From: Ideonella_A sakaiensis_A
Lineage (GTDB): Bacteria; Pseudomonadota; Gammaproteobacteria; Burkholderiales; Burkholderiaceae_C
DNA: 64,000 nucleotides
Direction: 5' to 3'
Assembly (NCBI RefSeq): GCF_048320135.1
Contig: NZ_CP182947.1
Location: forward strand, 3,348,001 to 3,412,000
Part shown: positions 15,990 through 24,780 of the stretch, piece by piece
Layout: each line of letters opens with the position of its first letter
Numbering within the stretch: position 1 is the first letter of the stretch
Program-made: the position numbers and the translations under genes
Notes under the pieces: model-generated
Told to the model about the DNA's origin: nothing
The model's database searches: none
The model's input: only the letters and a program-made list of their open reading frames with translations

Positions 15990-18517
15990 GCCGAATGTTC
16001 CGCGCCTCGCGTGTGATCTGGCTGATCGTCGGCATCTTCTGCCTGTGCGTGATCGGCGTCGGCACGCTGCTGATCCAGCAGCTCACGCGCGAGGCCGAAC
16101 TTGCCGCGCGCCAGCAGGCCGCAAGCCTGGCCCGTGCCGCCGAATCGGCGCTGAACCGCAACTTCATCGCCTTTGATCTGACGCTGGCCGGGCTGGCAAC
16201 GATGCCCGGGCTGTTTGTCGACGAGCGAGGTACCGTCGATGCCTCGCGCGCGCCGGCCATCCTGCGTGCGCTGATCGACCAGCGTCTGCTCGTCCACAAC
16301 CTGACGATCCTCGACAGCCAGCGCAACGTGCTGGCGGCCGCCGAGCAATCGACGATGCGGCTCGGCTTGTCGCTGCCATCCGAATTTTTCGACGCGGTCG
16401 AGGCGCAACTGGCGCCGAAACTGGCGATCAGCCGGCCGGCCACCGATTTCAGCACCGGCGAAAGGGTGCTGCATTTCGCGCGTCCGCTGGATTTTGCAGG
16501 CGGCGAACGACGGATCGCCGTCGCGACGGTGCCGGTATCCGTCCTGACGACGATCCTGGCGCCTGCGGTCGAGATCGACGGCATGACGATCGCGATGGAG
16601 AACGACGATGGCGTGCTGCTCGCCAGCGTGCCCGCCAACGATTCGCTGCTTGGCCGCAAGCTGCCGCTTGCGTCCGCCGCAAATGCCGATCCGGCGCGCG
16701 CGAAGCTGACCACCGGCCGCCTGGCCGGTGAGCCGGCCTATGCGGCTGCGCGATCCACCGTCTACGGGTCCGTCCACGTGACCGCGGCGATCTCTCGCGC
16801 GGCCGCGATGGCGCCAATGCGCGAACCGCGGCTGACGACGCTGACGATCGGCACCTTGTTCATCCTGCTGGCGATCACGCTCGGCGTGCTCAGCCAGGCC
16901 TATCTGCAGCGGCTGAAGGCGCTGACCGCCGAATCGGCGAATGCGCATTTCGTGCTCGAGGAGGCGCTGGCGTCGATGGACGAGGGCTTTCTGCTGTGGA
17001 ATGCCGACGATCGCGTGATCGCCTGGAACGAGCGTTACCTGACGATGTTTCCGCACCTGCGCGGCGTGATTGCCGTCGGAGCCAGTGTCGAGGAGGTTGC
17101 CGAGGTCGCCGCGGCGACGATGATTGCCGGCGAGGACGAGCAGCGCCGCGATGCCTGGATTGCCGACCGCGTCGCGCAGCACAAGGCCGCCCCAGGTCGC
17201 GAGGTCGAGCAGCGCCTGCCCGGCGGTACGGTGATCGGCGTCGTCGAGCGGCGCACCGCGACTGGCGGCATCGTCGCGATCTACCGCGACGTCACCGAAT
17301 CGCGCGCGGCGGCACGCGAGCTCGAACTGGCGATGCGCAATGCCGAGGCGGCCAACGAGGCGAAGACGCGGTTCCTGGCGACGATGAGCCACGAAATCCG
17401 CACACCGCTGAACGGCGTGCTCGGAATGAACAGCCTGCTGCTGCATACGCCGCTCGATGCGAAGCAACGCCTGTATGCCGAGACGATCCGCAGCTCCGGC
17501 GAGACGCTGCTGAACATCATCAACGACATCCTCGACATGTCGCGTCTGGAGGCGGGCCGGGTCAGCCTCGAGTCGGCGCCGTTCGATCCCGCTGCGCTGA
17601 TCGACGAAGTGGCCGCTCCGCTGGCGGCACGGGCAGATGCCAAAGGCATCGTGCTGAAGGTCGAACACGATGCAGCGCTGCACCGGCGTCTGGTCGGCGA
17701 CGCCGCGCGGCTGCGCCAGGTGTTGTTCAACCTGGTCGGCAATGCGGTCAAGTTCACCGAGCGGGGCCAGGTGGTCATCAGCGCGACGCATCGGCCACTC
17801 GACGGCGGCCGCGTCGAGTGGAATGTCCGCATCTGCGACAGCGGCATCGGCATCGCCGCCGATGTGTTGCCGACGCTGTTCGACCGCTTCACGCAGGCCG
17901 ACAGCAGCACCTCGCGACGTTTCGGCGGCAGCGGCCTTGGCCTCGCGATCTGCCGCGAGCTGATCGAGTTGATGGGCGGGCGGATCAGCATCGACAGCCG
18001 CATCGGCATCGGCACCGAGATCGGCATCGCAGTGCCGATGCCGGTCGCCGACCAGGCGGAGTCGTCAGGTCGCGGCGCCGACGATGTTTCGCCGTCGCCA
18101 GGGCGGGCGCTGCGCATCCTGGTCGCCGAGGACAACGGCGTCAACCAGATGCTGATCGCCGCGATGCTGCAGCAGATGGGCCACCAGGTCGACGTCGCTG
18201 CCGATGGCTGGGAAGCGGTGCAGAAAGTCCGGCAGACACGCTTCGACCTGGTGCTGATGGATATCCAGATGCCGCAGATGGACGGCGTATCGGCGACCCG
18301 CGCGATCCGGCAATTGCCCGGCGAGGCCGGTATGGTGCCGATCGTCGCGGTGTCGGCGAACGTGCTGCCTGAGCAGCGCGCCGCCTATCTGGCCGCCGGA
18401 ATGATCGAGCATGTGACCAAACCGATCGACCGGGCCGTGCTGGCCAGGGCGATCGCCGCCGCCGTCGAGCCGACGACGGAAACCGGCGGCAGCGGTCAGG
18501 CGGCAGCCAACGCCTGA
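15986..18517 (+). CDS. Hybrid sensor histidine kinase (periplasmic sensor-PAS-HisKA-HATPase-REC)
   Basis: 843 aa. TM1 (about 8-30), a ~250-residue periplasmic sensor of PDC/Cache type, TM2 (about 285-310), a PAS_7 domain (ALASMDEGFLLWNADDRVIAWNERYL), HisKA with His469 in ATMSHEIRTPLNGVLG, an HATPase with NLVGNAVKFTERG, DSGIGI and GGSGLGLAI, and a receiver with Asp759 in LVLMDIQMPQMDG. The receiver is C-terminal and no output regulator is adjacent, so a phosphotransfer partner must be elsewhere. The ATG overlaps the DctP stop. The last 22 bp overlap the convergent sulfhydrylase gene. Confidence 0.95.
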   Translation: MSRMFRASRVIWLIVGIFCLCVIGVGTLLIQQLTREAELAARQQAASLARAAESALNRNFIAFDLTLAGLATMPGLFVDERGTVDASRAPAILRALIDQRLLVHNLTILDSQRNVLAAAEQSTMRLGLSLPSEFFDAVEAQLAPKLAISRPATDFSTGERVLHFARPLDFAGGERRIAVATVPVSVLTTILAPAVEIDGMTIAMENDDGVLLASVPANDSLLGRKLPLASAANADPARAKLTTGRLAGEPAYAAARSTVYGSVHVTAAISRAAAMAPMREPRLTTLTIGTLFILLAITLGVLSQAYLQRLKALTAESANAHFVLEEALASMDEGFLLWNADDRVIAWNERYLTMFPHLRGVIAVGASVEEVAEVAAATMIAGEDEQRRDAWIADRVAQHKAAPGREVEQRLPGGTVIGVVERRTATGGIVAIYRDVTESRAAARELELAMRNAEAANEAKTRFLATMSHEIRTPLNGVLGMNSLLLHTPLDAKQRLYAETIRSSGETLLNIINDILDMSRLEAGRVSLESAPFDPAALIDEVAAPLAARADAKGIVLKVEHDAALHRRLVGDAARLRQVLFNLVGNAVKFTERGQVVISATHRPLDGGRVEWNVRICDSGIGIAADVLPTLFDRFTQADSSTSRRFGGSGLGLAICRELIELMGGRISIDSRIGIGTEIGIAVPMPVADQAESSGRGADDVSPSPGRALRILVAEDNGVNQMLIAAMLQQMGHQVDVAADGWEAVQKVRQTRFDLVLMDIQMPQMDGVSATRAIRQLPGEAGMVPIVAVSANVLPEQRAAYLAAGMIEHVTKPIDRAVLARAIAAAVEPTTETGGSGQAAANA

Positions 18518-19788
18518 TCGAGGTCGGCCTTCAGGTCGTCGACATGTTCGATGCCGACGCACAGCCGCACCGTCTCCTCGGTGACGCCGGAAGTCGCCAG
18601 TTCATCCGGTGACAACTGGCGGTGCGTCGTCGATGCCGGATGGGTTGCCAGCGACTTGACGTCGCCGATGTTGACGAGCCGGGTGAACAGCTGCAATGCG
18701 TCGAGAAAACGTTCGCCGCCGGCGCGCCCGCCCTTCACGCCGAAGGTCAGCAGGCCCGACGCCCGGCCACCCATCATCGAGCGCACCAGCGCATGGTCGG
18801 CGTGGTCTTCCAGGCCGGCATAGTTGACCCATTCCACCTTCGCATGGTTTTGCAGATGGCGGGCCACCTCGAGCGCATTGCTGCAGATGCGGTCCATCCG
18901 CAGCGCCAGCGTCTCGACGCCCTGCAGGATCTGCCAGGCGTTGAACGGCGAGATCGCCGCACCCATGTTGCGCAGCGGGACGACGCGCGCGCGGCCGATG
19001 TAGGCGGCCGCACCGAGCGCCTCGGTGTAGACGACGCCGTGGTAGCTGACATCGGGCTCGTTCAAGCGCTTGAAACGCGCCTTGTGGTCGGCCCACGGGA
19101 ATTTGCCGGAATCGACGATCGCGCCGCCGATGCTGGTGCCGTGGCCGCCGAGGTATTTGGTCAGCGAGTGGACGATGATGTCGGCTCCGTGCTCGAACGG
19201 CCGGCACAGGTAGGGGCTGGGCACGGTGTTGTCGACGATCAGCGGAATGCCGTGCCGGTGCGCGACCTCGGCCATCGCCGCGATGTCGGTGACGTTGCCG
19301 GACGGGTTGCCGATCGACTCGACGAAGATCGCCTTGGTGCGGTCGTCGATCAGCGGCTCGAAGCTGGCGGCATCGCGGTAGTCGCCGAACCGGGTCTCGA
19401 TGCCGTACTGCGGCAGCGTGTGCGCAAACAGGTTGTAGGTGCCGCCATACAGCGCGCTGCTCGAGACGATGTTGTCGCCGGCCTCGGCAATCGTCTGGAT
19501 CGCGTAGGTCACTGCCGCCTGCCCGGAGGCCAGCGCCAGCGCGGCAATCCCGCCTTCGAGTGCGGCCACCCGCTCCTCGAGCACCGCCTGGGTCGGATTC
19601 ATGATCCGGGTGTAGATGTTGCCGGCGACTTTCAGGTCGAACAGATCGGCGCCGTGCTGCGCATTGTCGAACGCATAGGCAACCGTCTGGTACAGCGGAA
19701 CCGCAACCGCGTGGGTGGTCGGCTCGGGCTCGTAGCCGGCATGCACGGACTTGGTTTCGAAGCGCCATTGGCTGGTGTCGCGGGGCAT
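18496..19788 (-). CDS. metY: O-acetylhomoserine sulfhydrylase (aminocarboxypropyltransferase)
   Basis: 430 aa, Cys/Met-metabolism PLP enzyme. It makes homocysteine from O-acetylhomoserine and sulfide, in the direct-sulfhydrylation route to methionine. The N-terminal FETKSVHAGYEPEPTTHAVAVPLYQT, YTRIMNPTQAVLEERVAALEGG and the PLP-lysine region HSLTKYLGGHGTSIGG are characteristic, and the length fits MetY rather than the ~390 aa MetB/MetC/MetZ. A good AAGGAG precedes the ATG. I see no SAM riboswitch in the 270 bp upstream. It overlaps the 3' end of the convergent kinase gene by 22 bp. Confidence 0.93.
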   Translation of the reverse strand: MPRDTSQWRFETKSVHAGYEPEPTTHAVAVPLYQTVAYAFDNAQHGADLFDLKVAGNIYTRIMNPTQAVLEERVAALEGGIAALALASGQAAVTYAIQTIAEAGDNIVSSSALYGGTYNLFAHTLPQYGIETRFGDYRDAASFEPLIDDRTKAIFVESIGNPSGNVTDIAAMAEVAHRHGIPLIVDNTVPSPYLCRPFEHGADIIVHSLTKYLGGHGTSIGGAIVDSGKFPWADHKARFKRLNEPDVSYHGVVYTEALGAAAYIGRARVVPLRNMGAAISPFNAWQILQGVETLALRMDRICSNALEVARHLQNHAKVEWVNYAGLEDHADHALVRSMMGGRASGLLTFGVKGGRAGGERFLDALQLFTRLVNIGDVKSLATHPASTTHRQLSPDELATSGVTEETVRLCVGIEHVDDLKADLDQALAAA

Positions 19789-20059
19789 TGCAGAACTCCT
19801 TCAAGCTGGAAAAGTCGGGGCGCCCCAGTCTACGCGCCCGCTGCTCACCGATGCCGCCGGACACCCGCTCGGTTGCTCGCCACGGCCGCGGCAATGCGCA
19901 CGCGCAATCGTTAACCGAATGTTGCTGACGCACCTGGCGTCCGACAGCAAACGCCGCACTCCGCCGACACCTGCCGATCGGGCTGCTGGCTAGATTCCAT
20001 CCGTTGGCTATGCCAATCAAACCACCGACACGATCCGTGTCTCAACCAGGAGAATTGCC

Positions 20060-20293
20060 ATGAACGTTTCCAAGAGCCTGGCCTCGGCAGTTGCCGCAAT
20101 GGCCGTTGTGGGCAGCATCGGCTTCGCCTATGCGCAGACTTCAACTGATTCGGGCCCGAGCCCCAGCCCGATGCAGTCGATGGACCAGACCAACCGCTCG
20201 CTGTCGACGCCGAGCGACACCCCAATGCCGTCTTCGGGCACCGACAACTCGACGTTGTCGAACGAACTGGCGCCTCAAGCCGACCGCGGCTGA
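20060..20293 (+). CDS. Small secreted Ser/Pro-rich protein of unknown function
   Basis: 77 aa. A signal peptide (residues 1-25, cleavage at AYA-QT) is followed by a low-complexity region rich in Ser, Pro, Thr, Asp and Met, ending in APQADRG. Strong AGGAG 6 nt before the ATG. Similar short exported proteins with an ADRG/ADRN-type ending are common in Burkholderiales, but none has a function known to me. The mature protein is probably disordered. Lies 64 bp upstream of the first L,D-transpeptidase. Confidence 0.75.
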   Translation: MNVSKSLASAVAAMAVVGSIGFAYAQTSTDSGPSPSPMQSMDQTNRSLSTPSDTPMPSSGTDNSTLSNELAPQADRG

Positions 20294-20357
20294 TCGTGCG
20301 TCCCGTCGCCGCGGCGCCTGCCGCGGCGCATGAACATCTGTACGAGGTCGACAACCG

Positions 20358-21146
20358 ATGCCCCGTGATGCCGCCGAGACTCGCCGCGAAATCGCCGCCG
20401 GGCTGAAACGCGGTGCGCTGATCGGCCTCGTGATTTCAGCGCTGGCGCTGCCGACCATCCATCTCGCGCGCACCCACGCATCTGCCAAACCGGCTGCGTC
20501 AGTCGCTGCGGCATCTGAACCCGCGACGCGCGGCGTGCCCCGCTTTGCCGATTTCGGCGATGTCGATCCGCCCGCCGACGTGCGGCGTATCGCCGACTGG
20601 GCGACCGATTCGCGTGACAACGGCAAACTCGACTTTGTCGTGCTCGACAAACGCGAAGCCCATGTCTATGTGTTCGACCCTGATGGCCGGCTGCGCGCCC
20701 ATACACCGGTGCTGCTCGGCGCAGCGGCCGGTGACGATACCGTGGAGGGTGTCGGCCAGAAACCGCTGCACCAGGTCCGCCCGGAGGAACGCACAACACC
20801 GGCCGGCCGATTCATCGGTGAATCGGGTCGCAATGCCGACGGCGAGGATGTGTTCTGGGTCGATTACGCTGCCGCAGTCTCGATGCACCGGGTCCGCCAG
20901 ATCGAGCCGTCGGAGCGGCGCCTCGAGCGCCTTGCCTCGCCGACACCGGCCGACAACCGCATTTCCTACGGTTGCATCAACATGCCGACCGATTTCTACG
21001 ACACCGTGATGGTCCCGACCTTCCGCGGCAAACGCGGCATGGTCTACGTGCTGCCCGAGGTGCGCAGCTTCGACGAAGTCTTTCCGGCGACCTACGATGT
21101 CGCAGCGCGTTATCGCAGTTCGCTGCTCCATGCATCGGCCCGCTGA
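20358..21146 (+). CDS. L,D-transpeptidase (YkuD-like), first of a tandem pair
   Basis: 262 aa with an N-terminal membrane anchor or signal (about 18-36). The catalytic domain (about 90-245) shows the YkuD pattern: His177 in VSMHRVR and nucleophile Cys206 in RISYGCINMP. ERTTPAGRF is the usual substrate-loop element. Such enzymes make 3-3 peptidoglycan cross-links or attach proteins to the wall. A divergent paralogue follows 157 bp downstream. Confidence 0.88.
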   Translation: MPRDAAETRREIAAGLKRGALIGLVISALALPTIHLARTHASAKPAASVAAASEPATRGVPRFADFGDVDPPADVRRIADWATDSRDNGKLDFVVLDKREAHVYVFDPDGRLRAHTPVLLGAAAGDDTVEGVGQKPLHQVRPEERTTPAGRFIGESGRNADGEDVFWVDYAAAVSMHRVRQIEPSERRLERLASPTPADNRISYGCINMPTDFYDTVMVPTFRGKRGMVYVLPEVRSFDEVFPATYDVAARYRSSLLHASAR

Positions 21147-21302
21147 AAAGCCCTGGCCAACTCGTTTTTCCGTATAGGCGCTCACGCCGTCCCCCTGTAG
21201 GATATTTCTGTCACGTCGGCACTGTCGTGCCTGGCCTGGCAGTCGTTCCGGAGCCGTTCTGCCGTGCTCTCGGTGGGATGAACCCGGTAACGAGGGCGGG
21301 GT

Positions 21303-22064
21303 GTGGTGGTGTTGTGTCGCTGGAAACGTGTGTGCGGTGTTTTGGGATCGGTGCTGGCCATCTGGACGGGATTGCCCGCCTGTGCTGCTGAAACCCGATC
21401 CGCCACCGTCACGATGGTGGCTGTCGCCGCCCCGCTGCGGGCTGTCGATGGGCATGCTGCCGCCGGCTCCGATGAAAACAGGCTGTTCGCCGCCGACGCA
21501 TCCGCCGATGTGCGTTATCTGCACCGCTGGATCGGGCAGCGCAACGACAGCGGCGGTCGGCCGTTTGCGATCGTCGACAAGAAACAGGCTCGCATGCACA
21601 TCTTCGACGAGCGGCAGGCGCTGGTCGGCAGCAGCGTCGTGCTCACCGGTGCAACGCCCGGAGACGAGTCGGTTCCGGGCGTCGGCCAGCGCGCGCAGAC
21701 CGGGCAGATCGCGGCCAACGAGCGCACGACGCCGGCCGGCCGTTTCGCGTCGCAACCCGGCCGCAACCTGAAAGGCGAGGACATCGTCTGGTTCGATTAC
21801 GACGCCGCACTGGCGATCCACCGGCTGCGCCCGGACGCGTCGTACGCGTCGCGCTCGAAGCGGCTGGCCAGCGCGACGCCGGACGACAACCGCGCGTCGC
21901 TGGGTTGCGTCGTCGTTCCGGTCGAGTTTTATCAACAGGTGGTGCAGCGCTGGCTCGGCGCGCGCCGTGGTGTCGTCTATGTGCTGCCCGAGCGGCGTCC
22001 GGTCCAGGCCTTGTGGCCGCACGATGCACCGGCTATCGCCGGCCTCAGCGATGAAGACGCGTAG
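21303..22064 (+). CDS. L,D-transpeptidase-like protein, second of a tandem pair
   Basis: 253 aa, paralogous to the preceding gene: both share FDxxxxLVGSxVVLxGAxPGD-type and NERTTPAGRF segments. A signal peptide ends near PACA-AE. The catalytic His173 and Cys202 are kept, but the motif reads ASLGCVVVP instead of the usual S(Y/R)GCINM/VRM, so specificity or activity may differ. The start (GTG 21303) is uncertain because several GTG/TTG codons are adjacent and no strong ribosome site is visible. Confidence 0.82.
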   Translation: MVVLCRWKRVCGVLGSVLAIWTGLPACAAETRSATVTMVAVAAPLRAVDGHAAAGSDENRLFAADASADVRYLHRWIGQRNDSGGRPFAIVDKKQARMHIFDERQALVGSSVVLTGATPGDESVPGVGQRAQTGQIAANERTTPAGRFASQPGRNLKGEDIVWFDYDAALAIHRLRPDASYASRSKRLASATPDDNRASLGCVVVPVEFYQQVVQRWLGARRGVVYVLPERRPVQALWPHDAPAIAGLSDEDA

Positions 22065-22094
22065 GCGCCCGACTCCGCTGTCGGTGCGCCGACG

Positions 22095-22799
22095 ATGAAG
22101 ACGATCGGCCTGCTCGGCGGCATGAGCTGGGAGTCGACCGTTCCGTACTACCGGATCGTCAACCAGGTCGTCAACGAGCGGCTCGGCGGCCTGCACTCGG
22201 CCCGCGTCGTGTTGTACAGCGTCGATTTCCACGACATCGAGCTGATGCAGCGCAATGCCGACTGGAACGGCGCGGGCCGCCAACTTGCAACGGCGGCGCG
22301 CTCGCTGGAAGGCGCCGGCGCCGAGTTGCTGGTGTTGTGCACGAATACGATGCACAAGGTCGCCGATGTGATCGAGGCAGCGGTGACGATCCCGCTGCTG
22401 CACATTGCCGACCCGACCGCCGATGCGGTGAAAGCCGCCGGTTGCTCGACCGTCGGCCTGCTCGGCACGCGTTTCACGATGGAGCAGGGTTTCTACAAGC
22501 AGCGGCTGGTCGACCGGCACCGCCTGCAGGTGCTGGTGCCCGATGAGCCGGACCGCGCGATCGTGCACCGCGTGATCTACGAGGAGCTCTGCCTTGGCCG
22601 CATCGACGCCGCGTCGCGGGCGGAATTCCGTCGCATCATCGCTGCGCTGGTCGAGCGCGGCGCAACGGCGGTGATCCTCGGCTGTACCGAGATCTCGCTG
22701 CTGGTCGGCGAACAGGATTCGCCGGTTCCCGTCTTCGACACGACGGCGCTGCACGCACGCAGCGCCGCCGAACGGGCGCTGGGCAGCCGGGTCGGGTGA
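22095..22799 (+). CDS. Aspartate/glutamate racemase family protein
   Basis: 234 aa cofactor-independent amino acid racemase. It begins KTIGLLGGMSWEST, typical of aspartate racemase (YgeA group). The two catalytic cysteines are Cys82 in LCTNTMHK and Cys197 in ILGCTEISLL. It converts L- to D-Asp or D-Glu. Location between L,D-transpeptidases and a DUF2272 lipoprotein suggests a cell-wall role, though many members have broad specificity. Its stop overlaps the next gene's GTG start by 3 nt. Confidence 0.9.
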   Translation: MKTIGLLGGMSWESTVPYYRIVNQVVNERLGGLHSARVVLYSVDFHDIELMQRNADWNGAGRQLATAARSLEGAGAELLVLCTNTMHKVADVIEAAVTIPLLHIADPTADAVKAAGCSTVGLLGTRFTMEQGFYKQRLVDRHRLQVLVPDEPDRAIVHRVIYEELCLGRIDAASRAEFRRIIAALVERGATAVILGCTEISLLVGEQDSPVPVFDTTALHARSAAERALGSRVG

Positions 22800-23662
22800 A
22801 CGGGACGTCCGATTCGCCGCTGCGTGTCGCCGCACTGCTGCTGGCCGTCTTGCTGGCCGCCTGCGCCCCGCTGCCGCAGGCGCCGCCGAAGGTTCCGGTT
22901 CCACCGACCACCGTGCCGCCGACCCGGATCGAGCGGCTGGTCGAATTGCTCGAGCAGGAATGGGTGCGCTGGGGCCGCGGTGTCGTCGTCACACCGCCCG
23001 GCGATACGGCTTGCCTGATCCACCCGGACGGCTACTGCGATCCGATCGCCGATGGTTGCGGCCAGGAAAAAACCGCTGCCTTGTGCCCGGTCGTCAATGA
23101 ATACTGGGCGGCGATCAGCTACCGGCAGATCCGCCATGATTGCCGGCGCACCGATGTCTGCGAGGTCCAGTGGCCCGAATCGGAAGCGGAGCCGCCGCAA
23201 CGTACGCCGCCATGGTCGGCCGCCTTCGTCAGCGCAATGATGCAGCGGGCCGGCTTCAGCAGCCGCGAATTCCGGCCTGCACCGGCGCATGCCGACTATG
23301 TCGTCGCCGCGCGCGACGGCACGATGTCGGCTTATGCCGTCGTGCCGACGCCGGCGCGCGCGGCGCCCGGCGACCTGATCTGCGCGGTGCGCGGGCGCTC
23401 GGCGCTGACGCCGGCCGACATCGCGCTGATCACCGACGGCGCCTTTGCAACGCCGATGCATTGCGACATCGTCGTCAAGGTCGATCTCGCGGCGCGCCGC
23501 CTCGAGGCGATCGGCGGCAATGTCCAGCAGACGGTTGCCCGAAGCATCGTCGCGCTCGATTCCGACGGCCGGGTCTCATTCGACATCGACCCGCAGCGGC
23601 CCTGGCTGCTGGTGCTGAAGGCCAGAAGGGCCGCAGCGCCGCAAGCCGCCGACGCGCGCTGA
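22796..23662 (+). CDS. DUF2272 domain lipoprotein
   Basis: 288 aa, GTG start overlapping the racemase stop (GTGA). The signal sequence ends in a lipobox LLAAC near residue 23, then a Pro-rich linker. The DUF2272 core (about 128-280) shows TPPWSAAFVSAMMQRAGF, AHADYVVAARDG, APGDLICAVRG and HCDIVV, a pattern resembling NlpC/P60/CHAP-like papain folds with a possible catalytic Cys/His. An extra Cys-rich insert (about 70-125) may form disulfides. A murein-acting role is plausible from the neighbours but unproven. Confidence 0.82.
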   Translation: MNGTSDSPLRVAALLLAVLLAACAPLPQAPPKVPVPPTTVPPTRIERLVELLEQEWVRWGRGVVVTPPGDTACLIHPDGYCDPIADGCGQEKTAALCPVVNEYWAAISYRQIRHDCRRTDVCEVQWPESEAEPPQRTPPWSAAFVSAMMQRAGFSSREFRPAPAHADYVVAARDGTMSAYAVVPTPARAAPGDLICAVRGRSALTPADIALITDGAFATPMHCDIVVKVDLAARRLEAIGGNVQQTVARSIVALDSDGRVSFDIDPQRPWLLVLKARRAAAPQAADAR

Positions 23663-23733
23663 TTTGCGCATCGGCTATCGCCGCGATCGGCAGATCCGAT
23701 TGCCGCAACGGTTATTCTGAGGCACACTACAAA

Positions 23734-23748
23734 CAAGAATCATTCTCA
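23734..23748. promoter_or_regulatory. Fur-like 7-1-7 inverted repeat
   Basis: CAAGAAT-C-ATTCTCA. Read on the other strand it is TGAGAATGATTCTTG, close to the Fur core (tGAtAATnATTaTCa). It lies 15 bp before the DUF2061 start and so could block that promoter or ribosome site under iron-replete conditions. Confidence 0.5.
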
Positions 23749-23762
23749 TTCATGAGTGCCAG

Positions 23763-23966
23763 ATGACCAAGTCAGCAGTGTTCGGCGTGATGCATGTCTG
23801 CATCGCCTTCACGGTCGGCTATGCGCTGACCGGCAGCTTCGCGATCGCCGGTGCGATCACCGTGGTCGAGCCGATCGCCAATACCGTCGCGCACTATTTC
23901 TTCGACCGCTGGTGGGACCGCCGGCGCGACGGCGCCGCTTCGACTGCGGCGGTGGCCACCGCCTGA
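23763..23966 (+). CDS. DUF2061 small membrane protein
   Basis: 67 aa with two hydrophobic helices (about 5-22 and 25-40) and the DUF2061 signature VEPIANTVAHYFFDRWWDRR. Function unknown; these proteins occur widely in proteobacteria. The Fur-like repeat immediately upstream hints at iron regulation. The 115 bp between its stop and the convergent CoA-transferase gene hold nothing else recognisable. Confidence 0.82.
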   Translation: MTKSAVFGVMHVCIAFTVGYALTGSFAIAGAITVVEPIANTVAHYFFDRWWDRRRDGAASTAAVATA

Positions 23967-24061
23967 GGGGGCTGACCGGCGCATCGATCCGCCCGGAATC
24001 GAGGCGGTCGGAGATGGAAACGCCGGGTCGACGGCTGGGCAGACGCCGGCAGCGGCGTTGC

Positions 24062-24088
24062 AAGAAAATCGATGGCTTGGATCAAGCC
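24062..24088 (-). terminator. Weak intrinsic terminator overlapping the CoA-transferase B stop
   Basis: Reading the minus strand, GGCTTG-ATC-CAAGCC (a 6-bp stem that includes the stop codon) is followed after four bases by a T-rich run ending in ATTTTC. The short stem and interrupted T-run keep confidence low. Confidence 0.4.
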
Positions 24089-24732
24089 GCGGCGGCGGCG
24101 ATCGGCAGCCCGACCAGGCGTTCCAGTTCGGCCCGTTCGAGGCCTGGAACAATGTCGATCAACTGCAGGCCCTGCGGCGTGCAGGCCAGAGTCGCCAGAT
24201 CGGAATAGACCCGCTTGACGCAATTGATGCCGGTCAGCGGATAGCTGCAGCGCTCGACCAGTTTGCTCGCGCCCTGCTTGGTCAGCAGATCCATCATCAC
24301 CCAGGTCTGCTTCGCGCCGACGGCGAGGTCCATTGCACCGCCGACCGCGGGTATCGCGCCCGGCTCACCGGTGCTCCAGTTGGCGAGGTCGCCGGTCGCC
24401 GAAACCTGGAAGGCGCCGAGCACGCAGATGTCGAGATGGCCGCCGCGCATCATCGCGAAGCTGTCGGCATGGTGGAAGAAGGCGCCGCCGGCGAGCAGCG
24501 TGACCGGCTGCTTGCCGGCATTTATCAGGTCGTAATCCTCGCTGCCGGCGGCCGGTGCAGGGCCCATGCCGAGGATGCCGTTTTCGCTGTGCAGGATGAC
24601 CTCGCGGCCGTGCGGAATGTGATTGGCAACCAGGGTCGGCTGACCGATGCCGAGGTTGACATAGGCGCCGTCCGGAATGTCCTGCGCGACGCGGCGCGCC
24701 AGTTCGTCCTTGCTTCTGCGCTGATGACTCAC
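24082..24732 (-). CDS. 3-oxoacid/3-oxoadipate CoA-transferase, subunit B
   Basis: 216 aa. Transfers CoA from succinyl-CoA to a 3-oxo acid. The catalytic glutamate is in LHSENGILGMGP, followed by DLINAGKQPVTLL, FFHHADSFAMMRGGHLDICVLGAFQV and AVGGAMDLAVGAKQTWVMMD, shared by PcaJ, ScoB and AtoA. I chose the GTG at 24732 (VSHQRRSKDELARR) because AGGA lies upstream and homology starts there; a longer ATG-initiated frame adds 16 unrelated residues. Whether the substrate is acetoacetate or 3-oxoadipate cannot be decided without neighbouring catabolic genes. Confidence 0.92.
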   Translation of the reverse strand: MSHQRRSKDELARRVAQDIPDGAYVNLGIGQPTLVANHIPHGREVILHSENGILGMGPAPAAGSEDYDLINAGKQPVTLLAGGAFFHHADSFAMMRGGHLDICVLGAFQVSATGDLANWSTGEPGAIPAVGGAMDLAVGAKQTWVMMDLLTKQGASKLVERCSYPLTGINCVKRVYSDLATLACTPQGLQLIDIVPGLERAELERLVGLPIAAAAA

Positions 24733-24780
24733 GGGTATTCCTGCTGCAATTGACGTGATGTGCGAATGGCTCGACGGCAC

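Noticed and set aside
19789..20059. Possible SAM riboswitch upstream of the sulfhydrylase gene
   Set aside because: No SAM-I, SAM-II or SAH core motifs could be matched by eye in this region.
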